Below are positions 10,504 through 22,801 of a stretch of DNA of 64,000 bases, piece by piece. The DNA is taken from positions 7,006,001 to 7,070,000 of the forward strand of contig NW_019168048.1 in NCBI RefSeq assembly GCF_002303985.1, read 5' to 3'. This DNA comes from Durio zibethinus (Eukaryota > Streptophyta > Magnoliopsida > Malvales > Malvaceae). The stretch's first letter is position 1. The number at the start of each line of letters is the position of its first letter. A program made the position numbers and the translations under genes. The notes beneath the pieces are model-generated. The model saw only the letters and a program-made list of their open reading frames with translations, searched no databases and had not been told where the DNA came from.

Positions 10504-13500
10504 ATGGCAGGAGGAGGAGGGGGAGGACCTGCACCACCACCAAAACAAGAAGAGTTACAGCCGCATCCAGTCAGGGATCAGCTACCTAACATTGCCTATT
10601 GCATTACTAGTCCTCCTCCTTGGCGTGAGTTTTTCTCATTTAAAATTCTTCTCCCGGTTCTTCGTTGTTGAGCTTGTTATTGGTTGTTTTGTTTTATAAT
10701 GTACTTTTCTATCCTTGGTTCCGTTTTTCATGGCATATTTCAGTAGTTCTTGGTAGAAACTGACCCCCATTTGTGCATTTCCCTGTTTTCACCCTTTCTT
10801 CAAGGTTTTCTTTTTGCTTAATTTCCATGTGATGGTTATGCTATTAATCCTATACTCTATTACTACTATCTTTTTCAATGATTTGTGAAAAACCTCGTCA
10901 ACTTTCTAATTTTTCTATATAAAAAATGATAATCCTCATTTGGTTATTATATTGCTGATACATTCATGTCTTGTATTCGAATTAAAACTTGTGTTCTGTC
11001 TGTAACATAACTGTATGTGGGTTTGTCTCTCATTGCAGCTGAGGCTATATTATTGGGTTTTCAACATTACTTGGTGATGCTTGGGACAACTGTTCTCATA
11101 CCAACCTCTCTAGTTCCCCAGATGGGAGGTGGAAATGTATGTTTTCACAAAGATTGTAGCAGTCAATTAGTTTTCTTTATGCTTTTTGTTTCTTTTGTCT
11201 CAAATTATTTATGTGCTTCCCCCTTATGTACAATTCTTTGCATTAGGAAGAGAAGGCACAGATGATTCAAACATTGCTATTTGTGGCTGGGGTAAATACA
11301 TTGTTTCAGACATTATTTGGTACCCGTCTACCTGCAGTCATCGGAGGTTCCTATACCTATGTGCCAACGACCATTTCTATTATTTTGGCCAGCCGGTATA
11401 GTGACATTGTGAATCCTCAGGAGGTTGCTTCACTAAGACCCTACATTTTTTATTCGGTCTTATTATATATGTACTATAAACCCTGAAATCTGAATTGGAT
11501 TGATGCTTTATTGAATATGCAGAAATTTGAGAAGATAATGCGAGCAATCCAGGGTGCCCTTATTGTTGCCTCAACTCTTCAGATTGTTGTTGGATTTAGT
11601 GGCCTTTGGCGTAATGTTGCTAGGTAAGTTAAGGCCTTTCTATGTTCTAAGCATCTCCATTTTTTCTGGTTTGTTGTGCTACTCTTCAATAAGAAAGAAG
11701 GTTTTGTATGATGATGTTGGTTAAATAATCTTTAATTAGCACTTTTTTGTGCTTGTTTAGTTATGCTTATCTGGTTGAATGTTAGATGCAAGTTACTATA
11801 AGACTGCTCTATTTAGTTGGCATGTTCAATTTATTGTAAAACCCCACCAAATTTGGTCCCCAAACCCAGTTAAAAGGGTGTTTGATTGGAGATTAATTAT
11901 AGTTTCCTTTAAAGCTCCCTTAAATTTGTTCTGCTAGTTTTTATACCTTTCAATGCTTTTCCAGGTTCTTAAGTCCTCTGTCTGCCGTTCCCCTGGTTGC
12001 TCTGTCTGGCTTTGGACTCTATGAATTCGGTTTTCCCGTGGTATGTATCAACATCTTCTATTGGGAAGAACATGGCATTATAAAATTTCTCCACCTTTAT
12101 TATTCATTTTCTTTTTCTTAAGTCTGGCCATTTCTTTTGTAGCTTGCCAAATGCATAGAGATTGGGCTACCACTGATCATCCTTCTCTTAATATTTTCAC
12201 AGGTAATTTAGATTTTCCATTGACAGATACCGTCTTTCTTTTTGCAGCAGTAGTGACACTAAAGAGTGGTCAATACTTGACCTCACAAGAAAATTTTGTT
12301 GTTAGTAACAATCACCTTGATGAGTTTTTGCAGTATATACCTCATATTATACATGGGGAGCGGCATGTGTTTGATCGCTTTGCTGTCATATTCTCAGTTG
12401 TGATTGTCTGGATTTATGCTCACCTGCTCACTGTTGGTGGGGCATACAAGAACACAGGACCTAAAACTCAAATAAGCTGCCGAACCGATCGAGCTGGGAT
12501 TATAGGTGCTGCTCCTTGGTAAGGCTCTTTTGTTTCTTCCTTCACAAGGCAATATGATCTTATGGTGATATGGACCCTAGCAGTTATGAAATGTCCTAAA
12601 ATTTTACCTTTTGTCCAAAAAACATTCCCTTAAAGTTGTTGCAGCTTCAATGCTTAAATTATTTTCATTATCTGAGGTATCTATTATTCTTGTGATGGGA
12701 TACTTGAAGTTTTTTGTTTTGCTGTGTATAAGAATGAGAATGCACATTTAATTGATTATTGCTCGTTGTTATTGTACAACACTTTGTGAACAGGATAAGA
12801 GTTCCATATCCTTTTCAATGGGGAGCTCCGTCATTTGATGCTGGGGAAGCTTTTGCTATGATGGCAGCTTCATTTGTTGCTCTAGTAGAGGTTTACTTCT
12901 TGTGTTTATAATCTTGATATCCGTTTTGAAAATTTTTGCTAATCATGTGTATTTAGTGTCTAGAACACTTACGGCATACGGTTACAGTTTGTAAAGTAAA
13001 TAATCTAGGATAATTTAATTGATTGTACTAAAAACTCTCTTCTAGGCACAAATCTGGATTTCCCTTGCTCATAACCCTATCCTTAACACCATTGGAAAGG
13101 ATATAACTTAAGGCAATGTTTGGTGTATAAGATGATATTGTCTGCCAAATTTGAAAGATTTCATTTTCTTAGCCATTGCAACCTTGCTTATAATTGGGAC
13201 ATATTCATTGCTCTAATCTTCTAATGATTAACCAGTCTACCGGTGCCTTCCTTGCCGTTTCAAGATATGCAAGTGCGACTCCGCTGCCCCCTTCCATTCT
13301 TAGCCGAGGTATTGGTTGGCAGGTAAAATGTTTTATAATTGATTAGTACATGCATATATCTAGTAAAAAACAAATTGATAAATTTATGTGTAAATTGCCT
13401 TAATCAATTTGCTTGGACATCTAAACATATTAAGTATGGTTGATCAATGCCCGGGGTCCAAGCTTCATGAAATGACTTTTATATGGCCCTAAATCTGTAG

Positions 13501-14670
13501 TTTACTGATATGCTTGGTCTGAAGGATATCAATAGATAAGCTATGCCTAAAGTTCTTAAAATCTAATTGTAACTGTACTTCTCAGTTTCATTTGATGCCG
13601 TTTTTACATTTTCTCTGCAATTCCCCTTTTAATTTTGTCTTGTTTTGCTTCAACCATAGGGTGTTGGCATTCTCTTTTCTGGGATATTTGGAACTGGAAA
13701 TGGATCATCTGTTTCCGTGTAAGATTCTTTTGTGAAATTAGCTGCATGCAAGACAATAATATTTCTTTATCAATGTTTTATCCTTTTTTTTCCCCGAAAA
13801 TGAGAGAAGCCATTTACACCTTCCCTGCATTTGATGTAGTGAGAACGCTGGTTTGTTGGCACTGACACGAGTTGGCAGTCGAAGAGTTGTCCAGATATCT
13901 GCAGGGTTCATGATTTTCTTCTCCATCCTTGGTCAGTTTCAAATGGCAATCTCTCTTTTTTATTGTCTCTCTGTCTCTCTCTCTTTCACACACACACACA
14001 CACACACACACTTATGTTTACAACTTTTCATGCATTCTTGATCAGGAAAATTTGGAGCTGTGTTCGCATCAATTCCACCACCAATTATTGCAGCTTTATA
14101 TTGTCTTTTCTTTGCATATGTGGGTAAGTCCTGTATGAATCAAGCCACAGTATTGCTGTTCCATTGAAGATTTTCATAATTCTAGATTTTTCCTAATTAC
14201 ATGTTCAGGTTCAGCGGGTCTAGGCTTGCTTCAATTCTGTAATTTAAACAGCTTCAGAATAAAGTTTATACTAGGTTTCTCTATTTTCATGGGCTTGTCC
14301 ATACCACAGTACTTCAACGAGTACACAGCAGTTAATGGTTATGGTCCAGTTCACACTGGAGCGAGATGGGTAACTTCTTTTCCTTTTATCCTTCTTACAA
14401 CTCAATTTTCATGGCTGATTCTTTTTAACCTTTAAATCTCTTTTTGCGCAGTTCAATGACATGTTAAACGTGCCTTTCTCATCTGAAGCATTTGTTGCTG
14501 GTTTATTGGCGATGTTTCTTGATGTCACATTGCATGGGAAAGACAATACCTCTAGGAAGGATCGTGGCATGCACTGGTGGGACAGGTTCCGATCATACAA
14601 AACTGATACAAGAAGTGAGGAGTTCTATTCCTTGCCATTCAATCTCAACAAGTTCTTTCCATCTGTGTGA
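10504..14670 (+). CDS. NAT6: Nucleobase-ascorbate transporter, NAT6-type
   Basis: Fourteen exons encode 536 aa: 10504-10624, 11039-11136, 11247-11423, 11523-11623, 11965-12040, 12143-12202, 12334-12518, 12794-12890, 13236-13322, 13660-13718, 13840-13931, 14046-14123, 14209-14369 and 14452-14670. All introns are GT-AG and every phase joins. The protein belongs to the NAT/NCS2 family: polytopic membrane carriers that move uracil, xanthine, uric acid or related bases with protons. Visible hallmarks are the QH pair in the first membrane segment (Q49-H50), the TM8 glutamate in FVALVEST (E305), and the NAT signature ENAGLLALTR (355-364), in which E-N-x-G and T-R carry specificity. The N terminus is MAGGGGGGPAPPP, and the hydrophilic C-terminal tail ends EEFYSLPFNLNKFFPSV, both as in the Arabidopsis NAT5/6 group. 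The substrate cannot be read from sequence; the ascorbate in the name is historical for most plant members. Confidence 0.95.
13966..14011. repeat. Compound (CT)n-(CA)n microsatellite in intron 11 of NAT6-like gene
   Basis: A TCTCTG/TCTCTC tract passes into about 12 CA units, within the 114-bp intron between exons 11 and 12. It lies just downstream of the donor site, so length changes may alter intron size but not coding sequence. Confidence 0.85.
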
Positions 14671-15180
14671 GATCTTGGACATAATAGTTTTGAAATGATG
14701 CTGGAGTCATGCTCCCCCAATACCCCAGTGTGGTTCTCACATTAGAACACAGATCTTGTCCATTTTCACTACTTTTTTAACTCTTATGAAAAACACACGC
14801 ATGCGGTGCAAACAAATATGTTCATTGAGTTCTTATAGTTATCACCTTAAATCCCAAAATGCTGAATGGTATTTGATTATACATGAGAGCAGATTATTTA
14901 GGACCATCCCGTTTCTTATATATGATAATAGTGTATTTCCCACATGTCCTGTGCGTGTGTACATGTGCCTGTGTACGAATAATAGCTTTCCTTATTGCTT
15001 GTTCGTGCTGTCTTACATTGACGCATGTCTACACTCTACGGTACTGTTGCTTGGTGTCTTGACAAAGCCAGAAAAGTGGAAATAATATTTGGTCCTGAAG
15101 AAAATTAGGCAATCATCGATTCATCGAGTCCATGCTTGCATGCCCGACCATCATTTTTTATTTTTGGCATAAGTGAAAGA
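14671..15180. other. 3' UTR and downstream DNA of NAT6-like gene
   Basis: No gene is supported here. Stop codon TGA ends at 14670. A plausible 3' UTR runs to near 15090, where AATAAT occurs. The 109-codon frame at 14756-15085 has no family feature. Confidence 0.45.
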
Positions 15181-15329
15181 TAAACCTATCTCTCAACTAA
15201 TTGTTCCACCCTTTAGATTCTGGATAAATAAATTTATATAAAAATTTTAAGTGAAATTTTTAAAGTTTTTTTTTTATAAATAATTTAATAAAAATTTTGA
15301 TAAAAAATTCAAACTAAGAGATGGTTTAA
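15181..15329. mobile_element. Short stem-loop MITE candidate
   Basis: TAAACCTATCTCTCAACTAA at the left pairs with AAACTAAGAGATGGTTTA at the right as imperfect inverted repeats around an AT-rich middle, giving about 150 bp in total. No target duplication is clear, so the call is tentative. Confidence 0.4.
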
Positions 15330-17780
15330 GAGCTTTGTCTTAAGTATTTCCCTTAGATTCTTGCATTTACATGTTAGGAGATTTTGTTGGAAAATTCTTA
15401 ACTAATAAGTTACGTGATTTGTAAGCTATAGTTACTTTTGTTAAGAAGATACGGTTATTTACTAATAATTACTAATAAAAAATCTAAAATTGCATTTTTA
15501 CACATTTTTTGAAAAAAAAAAAGGAATATTAGAAACAAAAAACAGAGAAGGTGAAAGATGAGATTATCATCAACAAACTTGATCACGTTCTTTGATCTCT
15601 ACTTCATGCTCCTAACTCCGATTTATTAAGGCTGAAAATATTTTTCTCAAACTAGATTTTGCTACACTAACATATATGATCATCGAAATTTAGCTTTAAC
15701 AATGGTGAGAAGAGGGGAAGGATGATAAAAGAGAAAAAAAAAAAAAAAAAGGAAAACTGGAAAAGAAGAAACAAATAAAGAAATAGATTGGAAAAAAAAA
15801 TTGAAAATGGATAAACTTGGAAGGAAAATTGATATCTTTTTTCTTTTCCCATTAAAAAATTAAGGGTAAACCAAAGCTTAAAATGAGTTCAAAATGTAAG
15901 ATGCCCAGTTAGGTTTAATGGAAGATGAGAGTCCTGTCATCCCAGTGGCTACATGGTAGGACCGAACTTATCTGGTTATTTCGGCCAAGCATTGTCTACA
16001 TTAATTTGATGATTACTTGTAAATTGTACTGTTTCATTAGTAAGGCACTAAAATTTTTCCAACACTCTTTTGAGCTGGTTGACATGTTGTACCAACTTTG
16101 ACCAATGCAATAACCTTGGCTTTAAAACTTTTATATATTTATAAGAAAATATTCAATTTACACTGGAGTTGTGACTTCTGTTTTAAAGATAAATGCTTAT
16201 ATATTTTTTATTTTCTCAAGGTTAGCTAAAGAAGTTTTTTTTTTTTTTTTTTAATTAATAATTGTTATCTTTTTCAAAGGAGGATTAAAATCAATGGTTT
16301 AAAAATTTCATCCCCAATTGACCTTGCTGAAGTGTACTGAAAAAAAAAAAAAGCTAAAAGTATTTCTAATTTAACTCAAACTAGTTTCTATCAAAATGGA
16401 AATTAAACTGAATATGATTGATGATTTCCTGTTTTGTAATTAAAAATAAAAAATTAATAGTGAAATGCAAGAAGTGAAACAGGTAGCCAAAGATGGATGT
16501 CCAAAGGAAAAAAAGTGGAGTTCATTCTAGAAACGTGCTAATGAAGCCATTCCCTCTGAGAAATAGATAGATTAGCTAATAATAATAATAATGTTTTTAC
16601 GTGTCTCAAAAAAATGGGGCAACCCTCATTTTTTGATTTGATACAATTAAGAACAAGAAGCTGACAAGCAGACCACCATGTATCGAGGTGTTAATTTCTA
16701 CTTTCTCTTCAGTACTTTAAAGTCATGTCGTTGCCTACAACCAATCAATAATTCACATTCAAAATGTCTGTTACCTCTAATTTCACATGCATGCAAAGGA
16801 ACAATTTCAATCATCAATCATGGAGAAAAGGAAATAAAAGTAATAATAAAGTGGAGATCTCTTTTTCATCATGCATGAATTTGGCTGGAAACGTCAATTG
16901 CATGTACAAATTTTTTGTTTGGGAAAAACAGAAAGTTAAGAGACAAAATGATGTTGCTGGTGATATGTTTAAACTTGTTATCAACAACAAAAGCAAACAT
17001 GGTAATATTAAGTGACTGCCAAACATTTAGAACAAGTAAATTCTTAAATGGAATGAGAAACCCCTAATCTTTCCATTGTATTGAACCACTGATATATAAT
17101 GTCACAATTATTGAATTGATGTCATTAATGTTGTAGAAATTTTGTGGTGTTTCACTTTCTGACAGCAGTTACAGTTCCTGCTTATGTGAAGACAGAACCA
17201 GCAGCGCTCCTAGTAGATAAAGGCTTGAACCCTAGATTCTTCGGTAAGAAAACAAAGGCTGAGGCATAATGGGAGAGTAACTCTTTTAAGTTTTATTATT
17301 CAATAGCTATGCTTCGTAATCGTAGTCTTCCCTTTTATTGAATTTTTATATATAGCCCTAGATTAACTTAATATCAAAAAAATAATAAAAACTTGAAAAG
17401 ATGGATCTATATTCATGTAAATATTTAATTTTATCTAAATTAATTTAAATTTATTTGATTTTTATATTTAATTTACATGTTCTTATTTGAGGTAATTTAA
17501 ATGTTTAAATTAAATTTAGTTCGTGTGAACTTATTTTAAAATAAATTTTTCTATTATTTTATATAAATTAGAATCCAATCTAATTTAATTTCAACCAATC
17601 AATCATAGGGGTTGTTCAAAATCAAAATTTAGAACTTCAATTTTAAAAACTCAAATTTAATGGTGAAGGCTCAAACTTCAATTTTATACTCAAATTAAGC
17701 TTTTAAGCACAATATCGTTTTTATCTTTATTTTTATTTTCCAAAATTAATTGAATTAATTAAAATTTACAAAAATAAAAA
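15330..17780. other. Intergenic AT-rich DNA, no gene seen
   Basis: Long homopolymer A/T runs, a few (AAT)n stretches (16578-16591) and several short open frames without any recognisable domain. No LTR ends or terminal inverted repeats were found. Confidence 0.5.
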
Positions 17781-18840
17781 AAAGGACAAAAAACAACAAA
17801 GAGCATAAAATGAGCAAGAGGACAATAGGTAGTGGTCGGCAAGCAATTGTCCAAACCACTTTCCTGCTATCAGTATTGCAGGGGCAACAGGCAGCCATAA
17901 CAAGTTAAAATTCCCAATCTGCAGCAAACTTTTCTTAGTCTCTAGTTGTTAATAAAATAGACAAAAGGCAACACACGAAAAGCAGGGAGATTAAAAAAAA
18001 ATTCATTGAGTGGGGGGAAAGAACACACTCAGAAGAATAAAGCAACAAAATTTTTTTTCTAAGTTCCAGCATCCTTTGGCCCTCTTTAAGCCTTCTAATG
18101 AACTCCTACACAAACCAAACCTGAAACCCACCGGCACCATCACCAAGCCCCTACATCATTACCAAAAAAAAAAAAAAAAACTACTCACCCACCAGAACCA
18201 AAACCCATTCCCATGGCCAATCAACTAGTAATCGAAGCCATCACCTTCACCACCTTCTGCAATAGTCGAATCTGAGAACCCTTCTCGTTGGCAACCACCA
18301 AATAGCCTCAGATTCAAAACTCCATTAACTAGTCACCTAATCCATGGGACCCACAATGCCACCCCCACTGTCAACATTGGGAAAGAGGCAAAAATTCTCC
18401 CAATTTTCATCACAACCCTCAACCACCCCCCAACCCGAGACCAACACCATCAATCATTCACCACCGTGAAACCTCTTCTCAACACCCACCACTATCACTT
18501 GGAAACCGAAAGCAAATATCCCAAAGCCACTCCCTAGAACCACCCATTGCCATCAACAATAAAAAAAAATTAAACACATCCCTTGGTAGGAAGAAGTAAT
18601 GCCAAGCACATCCTGCGAAATAGAAACAAAAAAAGAGAAAGAGAGAGAAGTTAGTCTTATTTAAAAAAAAAGAAAAAAAATGGGAAGAAAAGAGATTCGA
18701 TGAATAGGAAGAAGGTGGGAGCGTGAGGAATGGTGGCAGCAGTAATATTGGTGATCCATAACAACGATTTCTTTTGAGTGATCAAAATCGATGGAAGAGA
18801 AAACTAAGAACTGGAGAGGAACATATTTCAGTCTTGGCCA
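17781..18840. other. C-rich island of unknown origin abutting a truncated LTR
   Basis: Composition changes sharply: 18060-18560 is rich in CACC/CCAC on this strand, unlike its AT-rich surroundings. No frame longer than about 70 codons exists and no protein family was recognised. The island ends where the Gypsy LTR similarity begins, already lacking its first 350-500 bp. It may be an old gene fragment or part of an unidentified element that cut the LTR. Confidence 0.4.
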
Positions 18841-20488
18841 AATTAATAATTTAAAATAATTTTTTCATTTTAGGAGTATTCATGAAAATTATTATGAAGA
18901 TGTTTTATTATCAAAGTTATTAATATATTTTTATTCAAAAAAAATAATTAGTAAAATCTTTTAATAGTTTACTAAAATTTACTTAAATACAGATCTTTTA
19001 ATAATTTGGTGACAATTTCTTGTAATTTTTTTTTTAAAATATATAAAATCTTCTAATAATTTGATAAGACTTAATTTAAAATACAAATCCTCCAATAATT
19101 TGATAAGATCAAAACAAAATATTTTATTAATAATAAATTTTTTATATAAAAATTGATTTATAAAATTCTCCAATAATTTAATAAAATTCATAAAAAATTA
19201 AATTCATGAAAAATCATCCAATAGTTTGGTAGGATTTAAAATTTTATTTTAAAAATATATTTTTTATAAAATAAATAAATAAAATAAAATTCATAAAGGC
19301 AATTGTAAAAAAAATAAATTGGTCAGTTTAAAATAAGTAAAATAATAATTGAAGATATACTAATAATAATAATAGTAGGTAAAATAAAAGAAAATCTAAA
19401 TAAATAAAAACAAAAATACAAAAAAAAAGAACCTATGATAGGGTCAGGTCTGAAGGCGGGCAGACATGCGAGTCACATGCGGGTCGAACGCAAGTTAAAG
19501 CTTTTTCAAAATGACGTTGTTTTGGATGAGTATAAAAGTCAAGGTTCTTTGTTTTTTTCTCATACTTGCCTTAGTCCCTTTCTCTATAGCTAGAGTTTTT
19601 TTTTGGCTTCTCTCTAAACATTCAACAGAAAATTTAATCAACCAAGAACACTAGCTAAATTTCTCAAATTTTGACATCGAAAAATTCAACAGACTATTAG
19701 AATCTTCAAAATTTTTCAAAAATAGTGATGAATCCAGAGTACGACCTCTTCAAAATCCCTCCAACCACTATGCATTCAACCGAAAAACTTAAACTTTCGG
19801 TAAAAAATTCGTGTAAAACCCAAAAATATGAACTAAAAACCTAGAAATCTAAGTGTTCAAATGGGAAAACCCAAAAAATTTACCATTATTCTTAGAAACT
19901 TCTCATATTCCCAAAACCAATCCAAAACCTAAGTATTAAAATCTCTTAAAAACAAAACCAACTAAAAACTTCCAGAATCAAAACTAATTTCAAAACCTAA
20001 TATCTCCTAGCTAAACAAAAAAACTTAGAAGATTTTAATTGTGCCTCCTGTCCCCAATTCCAAAAATTTCAGCAAAAAAAAACAAACTAAAAACCTACTT
20101 AGAAAAACTCATCCGAATCCTTTTTAAACTTTGAAACGAATCAATTTAACCAGATTTGATTTTTTTGGAACTAATTCTTCCTGATTTTCTCATTCATCAC
20201 TAATTCTCAAAATTTGAATCCAAGATGGAATCATGGATTCATAATTCACACATTTTCATTATCTGATTTCCTTTTTTATTTTTTATCTTTTATTTTATTT
20301 TTACTTTTGACTTCTTTCCTTTTTTTTAAATTTTTTTAAAGCAAGTAAAATCAAACAATAATAATAAAGAAATCAAATTAAAATTAAAATTTTTTCTATT
20401 AGGCGTGAAGTTTTCTAATCAAGCCCAATTCATAGCCAAAAGCCTATTTTTTATCTAAAAAAAATTTAGACAAAATAAAATATCTACA
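18841..20488 (-). repeat. 3' LTR of the Gypsy-type element, truncated
   Basis: It aligns with 33640-35435 on the same strand: the CAATAGTTTGGTA subrepeats, the TATAAAAG segment, the CCAAGAACAC block, and the terminal ATATCTACA (LTR start on the minus strand, TGTAGATAT). The portion equivalent to 33282-33640 is missing, so the outer end was lost. Confidence 0.82.
19507..19538 (+). promoter_or_regulatory. Palindrome plus TATA box, antisense to gag (lower LTR)
   Basis: CAAAATGACGTTGTTTTG (19507-19524) is an imperfect palindrome containing TGACG. It stands 6 bp before TATAAAAG (19531-19538) on the strand opposite to gag. The arrangement is kept in the other LTR at 34289-34320. Confidence 0.45.
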
Positions 20489-20503
20489 GTTACCCCTTTT
20501 TGC
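20489..20503 (-). other. Polypurine tract of the Gypsy-type element
   Basis: Read on the minus strand it is GCAAAAAGGGGTAAC directly before the LTR start TGTAGAT. The same tract, slightly changed (RC of GTTGCCCCTCTTTGC), precedes the LTR at the end of the window. Confidence 0.75.
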
Positions 20504-21250
20504 ATAATTTCTGTGAAATAGGAATTGTGCAAAGATAAAAGACATCCATTTTGTTTGGGTTCAGAAAAAAATGAAAACTTGAAATCCAAAGATTCACAAT
20601 TTGGAGATTTAAGGTTTTGTCACAAAACTACAAAGATTCGCAAAATTTCATAACAAAATTAAAAGAGTCCAATATTCTAAAATTCATAAAAAATTTGTAA
20701 TGATTTCAAAATTTGCAAAGATTTAAAATTTACAAAGGTTTTCATATTCGTAAACATTTTCAGATTCACAAGAATGAAATATTCACAAGATTTCAAGTTT
20801 TATAGAGGTTTTAAATTCGCAGAAGTTTCATATTCATAAGAACTTTTAGATTCGTAAGAATGAAAGATTTATAAGATTTCAAGTGTCACAAAGGTTTTAG
20901 ATTTTCAAAGGTTTCATGTTCATAGGAAATTAAAAGATTTGCAAGAAATTCAAAGATTAAAAGGTTCATAAGAAATTAAAAGATTCGCATGAGTTTCAAT
21001 TTCACAAGCAAGTCAAGTTTGCAAGAAATTCAAAAATTCATAAGAGCTTCAGTTTCGTAAGAAATTCAAGTTCACAAGAAATTCAAAGATTTGTAAGAGA
21101 TTTAAGTTTACAAGAAATTCAGAGATTCACATTTAAAAGATCTAAAATTTAAACCTTTATGTTTGAAAAATTCAGGGATTTACATCAAAGATTTCAAAGT
21201 TCAAAGATTCTTGTTTGAAAGATTTTAGGGTCTCAATCCAAAAGTTAAAG
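20504..21250 (-). repeat. Degenerate short-period repeat in the 3' internal part of the Gypsy element
   Basis: Blocks such as ACAAGAAATTCAAAGATT and GATTCGCAAGA recur every 15-35 bp with many changes. The same texture resumes on the far side of the nested insertion (28760-28990) and appears at 63840-64000 in the next family member, so it is part of the element and not a local expansion. Confidence 0.65.
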
Positions 21251-21255
21251 ATTTT
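21251..21255. other. Target-site duplication, left copy
   Basis: ATTTT immediately precedes the LTR start TGTTAG and is repeated at 28755-28759 after the LTR end CTAACA. It dates the Copia-like insertion as later than the Gypsy-type host. Confidence 0.85.
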
Positions 21256-22743
21256 TGTTAGCCTTGAATTGACCCTTATTTTGAAATGACAAAACATTAA
21301 GCTAAATAAGCTTGACCAAGATTTTGAAAAAGATTTATTTAGTACATGTTTTTAAATTTTATATTTTGGTACTAAATAAATAATATGATTTTCAAAGTTT
21401 AAACAAACTTTTCTTGGTTTCATATTTTTCAAACCAAATCTATCTTTAAAGATTATTTATTTGAGCTTAAATGAAAGTCCAATTGTTGTTTTTAAAGTGA
21501 ATTTATTCATTTTGGACTTGATACAATTTTAATAATATTGGTTTTAAGAAATAGATTAACTTAAGAAAGCTGTTTTACAATAATAAAGTTTTTCAACATT
21601 GAAATTATTTTTTTTTTGCATTAATTCACAAAGTTTTAATATTTTAATTTTATATGGTTGGACAGCTCTTTGAGTCTACTTTCTAATGAATTAAACAAAA
21701 TCTAAATCTAAATTTTCTAAGAAAAGATTTTGAATTTTTACTAGACACTTTATAGTTGTCAGAAAAAATTGCACAAAAGGTAAATTTGAAAATTTACTAT
21801 AATTCGTACTTAATGAATTAGGTAATGAATTTTATGTCAATAGAAAGCCCCTTAAGTTTAGTTTCTAAATCTTAAAACAGTTTGTAATTTGGATTTATAT
21901 AACTCAAGATATGATCAAATTAGTAAGTAGAGTGCAAAATAAAAGACAACCACCCAACCATTGACAGGATCAATCCCCTCATGGAAGGGATCAATCGAGT
22001 TTGAGCAGAATCACACCAACAACTATTTTTTCATGCTTTCAATGGCTATGTTCTTCTCCTAAGTATCCTCAACGGCTACTCCTTCCATTTCTCTATAAAT
22101 TGGGCACTCTAACACACTAAGAAGATTGATGAATCAAGAGAGCAAGAGCCAACAAGCCATATTTTCATTCTCTCAAAGAATCAAGAGTTTTTAAAGCTTC
22201 AAAGTCCATATCTTTGTATTTATTGTATCTAAATTATATTTGTTGTTCATTCATCATTTTCTTGTACTTAAACTTAGCAAATACTTAGCCTTAGAGAGGT
22301 TGTTCAATTGTTTGCAAAATTACCTTTGATATACAATGGTGAAAAAGAGCAAGATGTAAGGGTAAATGTTGCTATCTAAGCCTTAAAAAAATATAGAGAT
22401 TTAGTACAAGATAGGCTTGTATCTTGTAAGAATTTTTCTTCAATTAGTGGATTGAAACCTTGGTGTGGACAACCAAGAGAGAGCACATAGGTGTCTTGTG
22501 GAGAAAGATCAAACCTTTATAAATCATTATGTTTGATTTTTCTATCCATATCTCCTTACAATTTATTGTTGTTTATATTTGATTTTAGGTTCATTAATTG
22601 TTATTGTTTGCATTATATTTTCATCAAAAGTGCTTATTGTTTTAATTTTCCATTCAATTATATTGAAATCATTTATTTGAAAAGAATTTGGAGAGATCTA
22701 ATTCACTCCCCTCTTGGATCACCATTCACCTATAAAGCTAACA
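21256..22743 (+). repeat. 5' LTR of the nested Copia-like element
   Basis: It begins TGTTAG and ends CTAACA, the short inverted termini of an LTR. At 1488 bp it is shorter than the 3' LTR, mainly because about 70 bp is absent in the GGATCGAT-motif segment near 21965-22010. Confidence 0.92.
22094..22100 (+). promoter_or_regulatory. LTR TATA box (copy 2)
   Basis: TATAAAT before TTGGGCACTC, in the same place as in the other two LTRs of the family. It is the probable promoter for the element's transcript. Confidence 0.6.
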
Positions 22744-22745
22744 AT

Positions 22746-22757
22746 TGGTATTAAAGC
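22746..22757 (+). other. Primer-binding site, initiator tRNA-Met type
   Basis: TGGTATTAAAGC lies two bases after the 5' LTR. It matches the plant initiator-Met primer site TGGTATCAGAGC at 10 of 12 positions, the usual Copia primer. Confidence 0.75.
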
Positions 22758-22801
22758 TTTAGTCTCTTTTTATAGTTTTAACCACCTTAAGTAAAGATCC
22801 T

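Noticed and set aside
12043..12522. 159-codon open frame on the NAT6 strand
   Set aside because: It is a read-through of introns 5 and 6 plus exons 6-7 of the transporter; the true coding parts are 12143-12202 and 12334-12518.
14756..15085. 109-codon frame after NAT6
   Set aside because: No domain, signal or compositional support; it lies in the expected 3' UTR.
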